Under the pieces are notes generated by a model that did no database searches, had not been told where the DNA came from, and worked only from the letters and a program-made list of their open reading frames with translations. A stretch of DNA of 64,000 nucleotides. It comes from Limnoglobus roseus (GTDB taxonomy: Bacteria > Planctomycetota > Planctomycetia > Gemmatales > Gemmataceae). Positions 1 through 7,789 of the stretch are shown here, one piece after another. The position numbers and the translations under genes were made by a program. The stretch lies in NCBI RefSeq assembly GCF_008254045.1, contig NZ_CP042425.1:4588001-4652000 (forward strand). The letters are read 5' to 3'. The first letter of the stretch is position 1, and each line of letters opens with the position of its first letter.

Positions 1-110
1 AGGAGTAGGCAACGGGTAGGGGAGGGTTCGTCGCTGTCGTAGTTGCCACCCCTCAGAGAAGCCTTCGCCTGTGAGGAGTTTCAGAGGGCGAAGGGCCGAT
101 TCCGCTTGCA

Positions 111-134
111 ACTGTCGTAGTAACTGTCGTAGTA
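111..134. repeat. 12-bp perfect tandem repeat, two copies
   Basis: ACTGTCGTAGTA occurs twice head to tail. A related CTGTCGTAGT also lies at 35-44. The function is unknown. It may be the remnant of a small tandem array in the intergenic region. Confidence 0.6.
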
Positions 135-301
135 TCTTTCTCGATCCGCGGGGAACCTACGCCCGCGATCCGACGGCGACGCAGAAGGAGAAGGCGACGG
201 AGGGGAGGGAACCTCCTACGATTCACAGCGGACCTGGACAACTTCCTCGGCGACCGCCTCGGCGAAGGCCGCTAAAAATGGCGAACGAGCCGATCCGAAT
301 G

Positions 302-327
302 ACCCACGGGACAACCCGTGGGTTTTT
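302..327 (+). terminator. Rho-independent terminator
   Basis: A perfect 9-bp stem (ACCCACGGG paired with CCCGTGGGT) closes an ACAA loop and is followed by TTTTT at 323-327. The T-run fixes the plus orientation, so it would end a transcript arriving from the left edge before yidC begins. Confidence 0.8.
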
Positions 328-398
328 CCGTTCTTCCGACCCGTCCATACGATAACGGGTAGAGTTTCTGCGCCGCCCGACCTCCATCGCGATTCCCA

Positions 399-2900
399 AT
401 GCAAAACAACGGCCTTTCGAACATCGTGCGATTCCTGGTGGTGATGGCCGCGTTCATGGCCGCGTGGTACTACCTCTACCCGAAGCGCAACCAGCAACCG
501 GACGAGGCCGACGCCCCGAAGTTGCCGAACATCACTCGCGAACAGGCGGCCGCCGTCGCCAGCCCGGCCATCCTCGGCGGCAAGCCGTTCAACGACCTCC
601 TGCCCGGCCGTTTGCCGAAGCCCGTCGAGCCGCCGAAGCCCGCCGTGGCCGCACCGTCCGCCCCGACCGAACCGCAGGCGTTCATCGCTCTTGGCGACGA
701 TTCTTTCGCGTTGAAGGTGCTGCTGACGAACCACGGGGCCGGCGTTCAGCAGTTGATTCTGACGAAGTTCGAAGAGGCGAACCGCCGGGGCACCAAGGTC
801 ATCGACGACAAGGGAAAGGCCCGGCCGTTGTTCCTGATCCCCGGCCTCGTTCGCACTCAGTTCTTGTACATCGCCGACGATAGCGAACCGTTCGAATTGC
901 CGTCGAACCTGACCGCCGCCGACTTCGCCGCTGGGAAGAAGCCCGGCAAGTTGCCCGCGACCGACCGCCTGTCGGCCCCGTCGTACACGCTGCTGCACTA
1001 CCCCGCCAAGGACGACCCGCTGCGGCCGGTGGACAAGGACGGCAAGATCCGGCCCGAGGACGACCGCATCCCGTTGGCGACGCTGGCCGAGCGAGACTGG
1101 AAAATCGCGTCGGTGAAGCAACCGGCCGACGGGCCGTGGGAGGTCGTCTTCGAGACGGATCTGCCGGCACCGTACTACCTGAAGCTCCGCAAGACGTTCA
1201 GCCTGGACCGCACGGACTACGACTTCAAGATGAAGGTGGACATCGTCGGCGCGGAAGGCCGGCTGAAGGGGGCGGGCAAGTTCCGCTACCAGATCGCCGG
1301 GGCGGTCGGGATGCCGATCGAAGGCGAGTGGTACACCACGTCCTTCCGCACGGCGTACACCGGCTGGCTGGACGGCAACGGCACGCCGCGGCGCGAGATC
1401 GACGACGCCAGCAACATCCACTACCGGCACGGCGGCGACGTTCTGGAGAAGCCCGGACGGTTCACCTTCGCCGCCGAGGGCACGCAGTACTTCGCCTCGG
1501 CCCTCGCGATCGACGACGATGTGACGGTCAACGACCAGCCGTGGGAGTACGTCCGGCCCACGCGCGAACTCCACCCCGACACGAACGAATCGCCCGAGAA
1601 ACAGCGGCAGTCTTACGAGCAGGAACGGTACTTCTTGTTCGACATCACGACGCGGGCAGTAACGAAGGTGTTCGACCCCGCGAAGGACGAGCAACTCTCG
1701 CACGCCTACGCCGTCTACAACGGGCCGATGAAGGTCCGCCTGCTGTCGCAGTTGAAGGGCGACCGCGCCGTGCCGCAGGAAACGGTGGACCGGTACGTTT
1801 CGAAGTACCACCTCGACACACTCACCGATTACCACTCGCCGACGTGGTTCGGCCGACGGCTGGACGGCATCGGTTGGACGAGCCTGATTATCTTCACCAC
1901 GAACACGATGCACTGGCTGCTCGGCGTGCTGCACGGCCTCGTCGGCAGTTGGGGCTTCGCGATCATGCTGGTGACGGTCTGCGTGCGGCTCTGCCTGTTC
2001 ATCCCGAGCCGTCGGCAGCAGACGATCAACGCGCACATGTCGGCCCGCATCCTGGCCCTGAAGCCGCAACTCGACAAGTTGCAAGAGAAGTACAAGGACG
2101 ACTTCTTGGCCCATGCGCAGGCGAAGAAACAACTGTTCGCTCAGGCCGGCATCAACCAGTTCTCGCAGATGGGCGGGTGCGTCCTACTGTTGCTCCAGAT
2201 GCCGATCTTGATGGGCTTGTACTTCTGCCTGCAAGAGAGCGTCTTCTTCCGGCTGGAGCCGTTCTTGTGGTTCCCGAACTTGGCTGCCCCGGACATGACG
2301 ATCCCGTGGACCGAGTCGATTCCGATGGTGAGCACGCCGTGGTCGCGGTTCGGGTCGCTGAATTTCCTGTACCTGGGGCCGTTCTTCAACATCCTGCCGC
2401 TGTTCGCCGTCGTGCTCTTCTACGTCCAGCAGCGGCTCACAATGCCGCCGCCGACGGACGACATCCAGGCGCAACAGCAGCAGATCATGAAGTACATGCT
2501 GGTCTTCACGGCCCTGTTCTTCTTCAAGGTCGCGGCCGGGCTGTGCGTTTACTTCATCGTCGGCGGCCTGTGGGCGATCCTGGAACGCCGCCTGGTGCCG
2601 AAGCCGGACATCACGAAGGCCCAGGCCGTCGCGGTCGGGGCGCACGTCGAGAAAGCGCTGCCCGGTCGGGACCGCGACAGTGGCGGGAACGGCACGGACG
2701 AACCGAAAACGCAGGACGCCAAGCCGGCCGGTTTCTGGGGCCGGATGAAGGTCGCGCTGGAGGAAGCCCAGCGGCAGGCGGAAACGCAGCGACAAATCCG
2801 CAACGATAAGCCGAACGGGGCGGGCGGTGAGGCCCAACCCCCACGGGCGTCGGCCGCCGAGCGGGCCCAGGAGCGGAAGAACAAGAAAAAGCGGAAGTAA
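399..2900 (+). CDS. yidC: Membrane protein insertase YidC
   Basis: This inserts and folds inner-membrane proteins, alone or with SecYEG. The 833-residue protein has an N-terminal transmembrane segment (about residues 10-28), then a very long periplasmic domain to about residue 490. The conserved 60-kDa insertase core follows, with about five helices and the conserved Arg in CVRLCLFIPSRR. It ends in a basic, Lys/Arg-rich tail typical of ribosome-contacting YidC C-termini. Usual Gram-negative YidC proteins are about 550 residues, so the periplasmic part and the tail are both enlarged. The DJ-1/PfpI gene follows after 17 bp and is probably cotranscribed. The ribosome site upstream of the ATG is weak. 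Confidence 0.95.
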   Translation: MQNNGLSNIVRFLVVMAAFMAAWYYLYPKRNQQPDEADAPKLPNITREQAAAVASPAILGGKPFNDLLPGRLPKPVEPPKPAVAAPSAPTEPQAFIALGDDSFALKVLLTNHGAGVQQLILTKFEEANRRGTKVIDDKGKARPLFLIPGLVRTQFLYIADDSEPFELPSNLTAADFAAGKKPGKLPATDRLSAPSYTLLHYPAKDDPLRPVDKDGKIRPEDDRIPLATLAERDWKIASVKQPADGPWEVVFETDLPAPYYLKLRKTFSLDRTDYDFKMKVDIVGAEGRLKGAGKFRYQIAGAVGMPIEGEWYTTSFRTAYTGWLDGNGTPRREIDDASNIHYRHGGDVLEKPGRFTFAAEGTQYFASALAIDDDVTVNDQPWEYVRPTRELHPDTNESPEKQRQSYEQERYFLFDITTRAVTKVFDPAKDEQLSHAYAVYNGPMKVRLLSQLKGDRAVPQETVDRYVSKYHLDTLTDYHSPTWFGRRLDGIGWTSLIIFTTNTMHWLLGVLHGLVGSWGFAIMLVTVCVRLCLFIPSRRQQTINAHMSARILALKPQLDKLQEKYKDDFLAHAQAKKQLFAQAGINQFSQMGGCVLLLLQMPILMGLYFCLQESVFFRLEPFLWFPNLAAPDMTIPWTESIPMVSTPWSRFGSLNFLYLGPFFNILPLFAVVLFYVQQRLTMPPPTDDIQAQQQQIMKYMLVFTALFFFKVAAGLCVYFIVGGLWAILERRLVPKPDITKAQAVAVGAHVEKALPGRDRDSGGNGTDEPKTQDAKPAGFWGRMKVALEEAQRQAETQRQIRNDKPNGAGGEAQPPRASAAERAQERKNKKKRK

Positions 2901-2917
2901 CCCGACGGAGAGGGATC

Positions 2918-3499
2918 ATGGCGGCGAAGAAGATTCTGATGCTGGTCGGCGACTTCGTGGAAGACTACGAGGCGATGGTGCCGTTCCAGGCGCTGGCGAT
3001 GGTCGGGCACACGGTCCACGCCGTCTGCCCCGGCAAGAAGGCCGGCGACAAGGTGCGGACAGCCGTCCACGATTTCGAGGGTGACCAGACGTACAGCGAG
3101 AAGCCCGGCCACAACTTCGCGCTGAACGCGACGTTCGCCGAGATCGACCCGGCGAAGTACGACGCCCTCGTGATCCCCGGCGGCCGCGCACCGGAGTACC
3201 TGCGGCTGAACCTGAAGGTGTTGGAGTTGGTGAGCGATTTCTTCCGCGAGAACAAGCCGGTCGCGGCAGTCTGCCACGGCCCGCAAATTCTCGCCGCCGC
3301 CGGCGTGCTGAAGGGTCGGACGTGCAGCGCCTACCCGGCCGTCGGCCCCGACGTGGCCGCGTGCGGCGGCGTCTTCCGGGAGGTGCCGATGGACGGCGTC
3401 CACGTGGACGGCAACCTCGTCACCGCCCCCGCGTGGCCCGCTCACCCCGCATGGCTACGAGCGTTCCTCGAAGTGCTGGGGTCAAAGGTCGAGGCGTAA
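2918..3499 (+). CDS. DJ-1/PfpI family protein
   Basis: The 193-residue protein has the class I glutamine amidotransferase-like fold of the DJ-1/PfpI family. The nucleophile-elbow motif AVCHGPQ places the reactive cysteine at about residue 119, and a preceding VIPGGRAPEYLR segment matches the family. Members act as proteases, glyoxalase/deglycase-like enzymes or chaperones; the sequence does not decide among them. A strong GGAGAGGG site precedes the ATG. It follows yidC by 17 bp, so it likely shares its transcript. It ends just before a 36-bp palindrome that separates it from the convergent metG. Confidence 0.85.
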   Translation: MAAKKILMLVGDFVEDYEAMVPFQALAMVGHTVHAVCPGKKAGDKVRTAVHDFEGDQTYSEKPGHNFALNATFAEIDPAKYDALVIPGGRAPEYLRLNLKVLELVSDFFRENKPVAAVCHGPQILAAAGVLKGRTCSAYPAVGPDVAACGGVFREVPMDGVHVDGNLVTAPAWPAHPAWLRAFLEVLGSKVEA

Positions 3500-3510
3500 G
3501 TTGAGAGAGA

Positions 3511-3587
3511 AAGGCGAGCGGCCCGGCGTGAGCGGGCCGTGTCTGAAAGTATCAGACACGGCCCGCTCACGCCGGGCCGCTCGCCTT
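3511..3587. repeat. Perfect 36-bp inverted repeat, dispersed family copy 1
   Basis: Arms 3511-3546 and 3552-3587 are exactly complementary around a 5-base loop (AAGTA). The element fills most of the gap between convergent genes (stops at 3499 and 3597). It lacks a T-run on either side. A second copy with the same arm sequence lies at 20467-20539, also between convergent genes. It probably ends or stabilises both transcripts, but its recurrence suggests a dispersed repeat. Confidence 0.9.
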
Positions 3588-3596
3588 CACTGAACA

Positions 3597-5183
3597 TCAC
3601 GCGATGCGCGGGAACAGCGGCGTTGGCTTCCCGTCCACCAATTCGGCCGTCACCCGCAAGTCGTCGGGCTGGGCCTTCAGTTCGGCCGCATCGGCATACC
3701 GCACCTGCTCCCACGGCGTGGAGAAGTTGAAGCTCTTGTAGATCGCCTCCGCACTTCGCGGGATGAACGGCTTCAGCAGGATGCTCGCGATCCGCAGCGC
3801 CTCGACGACGTTGTGCAGGATCAGCGACGCGGCCGCCGGATCGTCCTTCACCACCTTCCACGGTTCCTTGTCGCCGATGTACTTATTCACCGGGTAGAGC
3901 AACTGCGTCATCAAGGCTTGCAACGCTTGGCTGTACTCGCACGCCTCGACGCGGGCACGCACCTCGGCCACTAACTTCGCCGCGTCGAATTCGCCCGCTA
4001 CGGCCTCCGGGGTTCGGCCCGCGGTGCCGGGCAGCATCCCGCCGAGGCTCTTGAACGGGATCGTCAGCGTGCGGCTGCGAAGGTTGCCGAGCGTGTTGGC
4101 GAGGTCGTTGTTGAACACCTTGATGAACTGGTCCGGGTCGATCTGTCCGTCACTGGGGTACGGGCACTCGCGGAGGAAGTAGTACCGGAACGCCTCGGCA
4201 CTGAACTTCTTGATGATCTCCATCGGTTCGAGGAGGTAGTCTAGCCCCTTTTTTTTCAACTCTTCCAGCCGCGACTTGCTGATCTTGTCGCCCTGGAAGT
4301 ATACGAAGCCGTGGCTGAACACCTGCTTCGGCACCTCCTCGCCCGCCGCCCACAGCATCGCCGGCCAGATGTGCGTGTGGAACCGCGTGATGTCCTTGCC
4401 GATGAAGTGGACGTCGGCCGGCCAGTTCTTGCGGAACAGGGCTTCGTCGTCGCCGTAGCCGATGCCGGTGACGTACGTCAGCAGCGCGTCGAACCAGACG
4501 TAGATTGTGAAGTCCGGGTCGAACGGCAGGCGGATGCCCCACTCCTCGCCGTGCCGGGAGATGTTCAGGTCTTGCAGCCCTTCGGCTTCGATGAAGCCGA
4601 TCATCTCGTTGCGGCGGCTCTCCGGTTGCACGAAGTTCGGGTTCTCTTTCAACAACGCCAGTAGTCGGTCCTGGAACGCGGACAACTTAAAAAACCAGCA
4701 CGGCTCCTCTCGCCAGACGAGTGGCCGCTTGTGGTTCGGGCACAGGCCGGCATTCTCGGCGTGGACCTTGTTGCTCTTGAACTCCTCGCAGCCGGGGCAG
4801 AACCAGCCCTTGTAGAGGCCCTTGTAGATGTGGCCGTTGTCGTACACCTTTTGGATGAACTTTCGACAACAAGCCTTGTGCCGCTCGTGGCTGGTCTGGA
4901 TGAACGTGTCGTAGCTGATGTCGAGCGCGTCCCACACTTCACGGAACTGCCGGGCCATCTCGTCGCAGTACGCCTGCGGCTCCTGACAGAGTTCCTTCGC
5001 CCGGTCGGCGACCTTCAGCGTGTTCTCGTCGTTGCCCATCAGGAAGAACACGTCGTAGCCTTCCATCCGGCGGTACCGCGCCTGCACGTCGGCCCCCAAC
5101 TTCTCGAAGGCCGTGCCGATGTGCGGCCGGCTGTTCGGATAGTCGATGGCGGTCGTCTGGAACCACTTCGGCTTCGTCGTCAT
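3597..5183 (-). CDS. metG: Methionyl-tRNA synthetase
   Basis: Class I aminoacyl-tRNA synthetase that charges tRNA-Met. The 528-residue protein shows the HIGH motif as HIGT, a zinc-knuckle insertion (CPGC then CPNH), the GKDITRFH segment, and a KMSKS motif as KISKS. It has no C-terminal tRNA-binding domain. I chose the ATG at 5183 because GGAG sits 5 bases upstream and the next residues match the usual N-terminus; the frame is open to 5237. After KISKS the protein reads RLEELKKKGLDYLLEP where relatives normally have a short LGNVIDP-like stretch. This apparent insertion of about nine residues is encoded partly by an A8 run in the active-site loop. Confidence 0.95.
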   Translation of the reverse strand: MTTKPKWFQTTAIDYPNSRPHIGTAFEKLGADVQARYRRMEGYDVFFLMGNDENTLKVADRAKELCQEPQAYCDEMARQFREVWDALDISYDTFIQTSHERHKACCRKFIQKVYDNGHIYKGLYKGWFCPGCEEFKSNKVHAENAGLCPNHKRPLVWREEPCWFFKLSAFQDRLLALLKENPNFVQPESRRNEMIGFIEAEGLQDLNISRHGEEWGIRLPFDPDFTIYVWFDALLTYVTGIGYGDDEALFRKNWPADVHFIGKDITRFHTHIWPAMLWAAGEEVPKQVFSHGFVYFQGDKISKSRLEELKKKGLDYLLEPMEIIKKFSAEAFRYYFLRECPYPSDGQIDPDQFIKVFNNDLANTLGNLRSRTLTIPFKSLGGMLPGTAGRTPEAVAGEFDAAKLVAEVRARVEACEYSQALQALMTQLLYPVNKYIGDKEPWKVVKDDPAAASLILHNVVEALRIASILLKPFIPRSAEAIYKSFNFSTPWEQVRYADAAELKAQPDDLRVTAELVDGKPTPLFPRIA

Positions 5184-5250
5184 GTCCGCTCCGGGAAGAG
5201 TGTCGTACCGTCGTTTTAGGAGACGGGAAGATGGCATTCGAGGTTCAGCG

Positions 5251-5267
5251 GCGACCCGATGGGTCGC
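5251..5267. repeat. Small perfect hairpin GCGACCC-GAT-GGGTCGC
   Basis: A 7-bp stem with a 3-base loop lies in the 118-bp gap between the beta-CASP gene and metG. The same core (GCGACCCGATGGG) recurs in the hairpin at 7753-7779. There is no T-run. The role is unknown. Confidence 0.5.
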
Positions 5268-5301
5268 TCGCCAACCGTGGGGATTGTGTTGTGGGGGATT
5301 G

Positions 5302-6732
5302 TCAGCCGAGAACGACCTTCTCGCCCGGTTCGGGCACTTTCACGTCGTCGAAGCCGATCGCCCGTAGGTTGTCGGCCATCGCGTCGGCTTGCTCGTGTTC
5401 GCCGTGAATGAGGCGGACCTTGCCCACCTTCCCGGCCAGCGGCTTCAGGTACGCCAGAAAGTCGTCCTTGTCGGCGTGGCCGCTGAAGCCGTTCAGGTGG
5501 ACCACGTCGATCCACTTGTTCCACTCGCGGCCCTGGAAGCGGATCGTCGGCTTATTTTCCGTCAGCCGGCGGCCGGTCGTGCCGTGGGCTTGATAGCTAA
5601 CGAGGGCCACGGTGCAGCGGGGGTCATCGACGTTTTGTTTCAAGTGTGCAACGATCCGCCCGGCGTCGCACATGCCGGCCGACGCGATCACGATGTACGG
5701 CCCTGGCCGTGTGATGAGACGGTTGCTCTCCTCGAACTCGCGGACGTACCGGACGCCGTCGCCGCCGAGGATGCCGTGGCCCTCCTTCACGGCCTCGGCC
5801 ACGTCCGCGGACAGGCTGTTCGGGTGCGAGCGGTACACGTCCACGATGTCCGCCGCGAGCGGGCTGTCCACGTAGATCGGGACTTCGGGGAAGCGGTCTT
5901 CTCGCAAGCCCTTCTGGAGAAGGTGGACGATCAACTGCGTGCGGCCGAGGGCGAACGCCGGGATGAGCACCTTGCCGCCGCGGGCGATGGTGGACTGTAC
6001 CACGGCGTACAACTTCTCGACCGTCACAGCCATCGGTTCGTGGATGCGGTTGCCGTAGGTGCTCTCGCTCACCAACACGTCGGCGGGCGGCAGGTCGTGG
6101 GCCGGCTTCAAGATCGGGCTGTTCCGCCGGCCGAGGTCGCCGGTGAAGGTCAGACGCCGCTCGCGGCCCTCGTGGTCGACGCGGATGTGGACGGCCGCCG
6201 AGCCGAGGATGTGCCCGGCCTCGTAGAATCGCAACCTCACGTTGCGGCCGAGGTCGAGTTCCTTGCCGAACGGCACGGCGACGAGCTGATCGAACACCCG
6301 GAACACGTCCGCCTGCGTGTACAGCGGCTGTACCCACGGCTCGGCGTAATTGCGGGCGATGTTGATGTGGGCCGCGTCTTCCTCTTGAATCTTCGCCGAG
6401 TCGCGGAGCATCACTCGCAGCAGGTCTCGCGTCGGCGGCGTGCAGTAGATCGGCCCGGTATACCCGCGACGGGTGAGCGTCGGCAGGTTGCCGCAGTGGT
6501 CGATGTGGGCGTGGCTGACGATCACCGCGTCGAGTTGATCGGGGTGGAACGGGAAGTGGTTGTTCCGCTCGCGGGCCTCCTCACGCTTGCCCTGGTGCAG
6601 CCCGCAGTCGAGGAGGATTTGTTGGTTGGCGGCTTCGAGCAGGTGCATCGACCCGCTGACCGAAGCGGCAGCTCCCCAGAACGTCAGTGTCGGCTCGTGG
6701 CTCCCGGCGGGAGTGGGTTTGTTGGAATTCAT
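5302..6732 (-). CDS. MBL-fold beta-CASP ribonuclease-like protein
   Basis: The 476-residue metallo-beta-lactamase protein has the metal-binding motif SHAHIDHCG near residue 80 and a beta-CASP cap. Late motifs include GFSGHADKDDF and LIHGEHEQA, matching the CPSF73/YSH1-like RNA exonuclease/endonuclease group. It probably processes or degrades RNA in the cytoplasm with two zinc ions. I placed the start at the ATG at 6732; the GGAGAG just upstream is unusually close, so the start is less certain. The gene is divergent from the ThuA gene with only 101 bp between start codons. Confidence 0.88.
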   Translation of the reverse strand: MNSNKPTPAGSHEPTLTFWGAAASVSGSMHLLEAANQQILLDCGLHQGKREEARERNNHFPFHPDQLDAVIVSHAHIDHCGNLPTLTRRGYTGPIYCTPPTRDLLRVMLRDSAKIQEEDAAHINIARNYAEPWVQPLYTQADVFRVFDQLVAVPFGKELDLGRNVRLRFYEAGHILGSAAVHIRVDHEGRERRLTFTGDLGRRNSPILKPAHDLPPADVLVSESTYGNRIHEPMAVTVEKLYAVVQSTIARGGKVLIPAFALGRTQLIVHLLQKGLREDRFPEVPIYVDSPLAADIVDVYRSHPNSLSADVAEAVKEGHGILGGDGVRYVREFEESNRLITRPGPYIVIASAGMCDAGRIVAHLKQNVDDPRCTVALVSYQAHGTTGRRLTENKPTIRFQGREWNKWIDVVHLNGFSGHADKDDFLAYLKPLAGKVGKVRLIHGEHEQADAMADNLRAIGFDDVKVPEPGEKVVLG

Positions 6733-6833
6733 CTCTCCATTGTAGGGGGCGAGGTCCGGCGGACGGGATGATTGTCTTCTTCCACCAGACCCGTACCTCA
6801 TTCCCCATCCCCTCCCTTTCAAGGACGCCTCTC

Positions 6834-7736
6834 ATGAAAGCCACACGGCGAGAATTCCTCGCGGCCACGGCCGTCACACTCGGAACCCTGCCGCACCTGC
6901 GTGCGGCCGACACCGAGCGCAAGAAGTTGGTGCTGATCGCCGGTACGCCGAGTCACGGGCCGGGCGACCACGAGTTCAACGCTGGCGTGCGCCTGTTGGC
7001 GAAGTGCCTGGAAGGCGTGAAGGAACTCGAAGTCGTCACCGTCTTGAACGGCTACCCGAAGGACGAGAAGGTCTTCGACGGGGCGGCCGGCATACTGTGC
7101 TACGCCGACGGTGGCGGCGGGCACCCGCTCATCCGCGACAAGCGGCTGGCGTTCATCGACGGCCTGATGAAGAAGGGCGTCGGCCTGATGTGCGGGCACT
7201 TCGGCGTGGAAGTGCCGAAGGACATCGGGGCGAAGGAAATGCGCGAGTGGATCGGCGGCTGCTACGAGCACGAGTTCTCGTGCAACCCGATGTGGTCGCC
7301 GGAGTTCAAGACGTTCCCCGACCACCCGATCAGCCGCGGCGTGAAGCCGTTCAGCGTGCGGGATGAGTGGTACTTCAACATGCGGTTCCGCGAGGGCATG
7401 AAGGGCGTCACCCCGATCCTGACGGCCGTGCCGCTGGACACGGTCCGTGACGGCCCCTACGTCTACCCGAAGGGGCCGTACAAGCACATCCAGGAGGCGA
7501 AGGGGAAGAACCAGGCCGAGACGATGATGTGGGCGGCCGACCGGCCCGACGGCGGTCGCGGCGTCGGCTTCAGTGGCGGCCACGTTCACCGCAACTGGGG
7601 CAACGAAAGCTTCCGCAAGGTGGTGCTGAACGCGCTGCTGTGGATCTGCAAAGTCGAGGTGCCGAAGGACGGCGTCGAATCGAAGGTGACGGAAGACGAC
7701 TTGAAAGCGAACCTGGACCCGAAGGGGAAGAAGTAG
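6834..7736 (+). CDS. Secreted ThuA-like domain protein
   Basis: The 300-residue protein begins with a Tat-type leader (TRREFLAATA, residues 3-12) and continues as a ThuA-like, amidotransferase-fold domain. Recognisable segments are VLIAGTPSHGPGDHEF near the start, LCYADGGGGHP in the middle, and GVGFSGGHVHRNW near the end. ThuA was linked to trehalose use in rhizobia. In planctomycetes these proteins are common, exported and mostly uncharacterised, so the substrate is unknown. I chose the ATG at 6834 because it gives the twin-arginine leader and has AAGGA upstream. Its 3' end converges on a cytochrome gene across a 53-bp gap containing a hairpin. Confidence 0.85.
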   Translation: MKATRREFLAATAVTLGTLPHLRAADTERKKLVLIAGTPSHGPGDHEFNAGVRLLAKCLEGVKELEVVTVLNGYPKDEKVFDGAAGILCYADGGGGHPLIRDKRLAFIDGLMKKGVGLMCGHFGVEVPKDIGAKEMREWIGGCYEHEFSCNPMWSPEFKTFPDHPISRGVKPFSVRDEWYFNMRFREGMKGVTPILTAVPLDTVRDGPYVYPKGPYKHIQEAKGKNQAETMMWAADRPDGGRGVGFSGGHVHRNWGNESFRKVVLNALLWICKVEVPKDGVESKVTEDDLKANLDPKGKK

Positions 7737-7752
7737 GAGACAGCAGGCGTAT

Positions 7753-7779
7753 CGCGTGCGACCCGATGGGCCGCACGCG
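7753..7779. terminator. Hairpin between convergent genes
   Basis: The arms CGCGTGCG plus CCC pair with GGG plus CGCACGCG around GAT, with one A-C mismatch. It lies between the ThuA stop (7736) and the cytochrome stop (7790). There is no U-tract. Probably a bidirectional 3'-end structure. Confidence 0.55.
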
Positions 7780-7789
7780 GACTCGGGTC

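Larger units (their letters stand above)
1..398. other. Non-coding left edge upstream of yidC
   Basis: No convincing gene is visible. All frames are short, Arg- or Gly-rich and lack good starts. One plus-strand frame is open from about 75 to a TAA at 273-275, but it has no start codon preceded by a ribosome site. The stretch holds a 12-bp tandem repeat (111-134) and a rho-independent terminator (302-327). The terminator suggests that a plus-strand transcript from beyond the left edge ends here. I did not find an rnpA or rpmH gene, which often precede yidC. Confidence 0.5.

Noticed and set aside
111..134. Variable-number tandem repeat gene segment
   Set aside because: Only two copies exist and no coding frame around them is convincing.
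216..2132. A 638-codon minus-strand frame opposite yidC
   Set aside because: Long antisense frames are expected in GC-rich DNA. The translation is Arg/Val-rich without family character, while the plus strand encodes a clear YidC.
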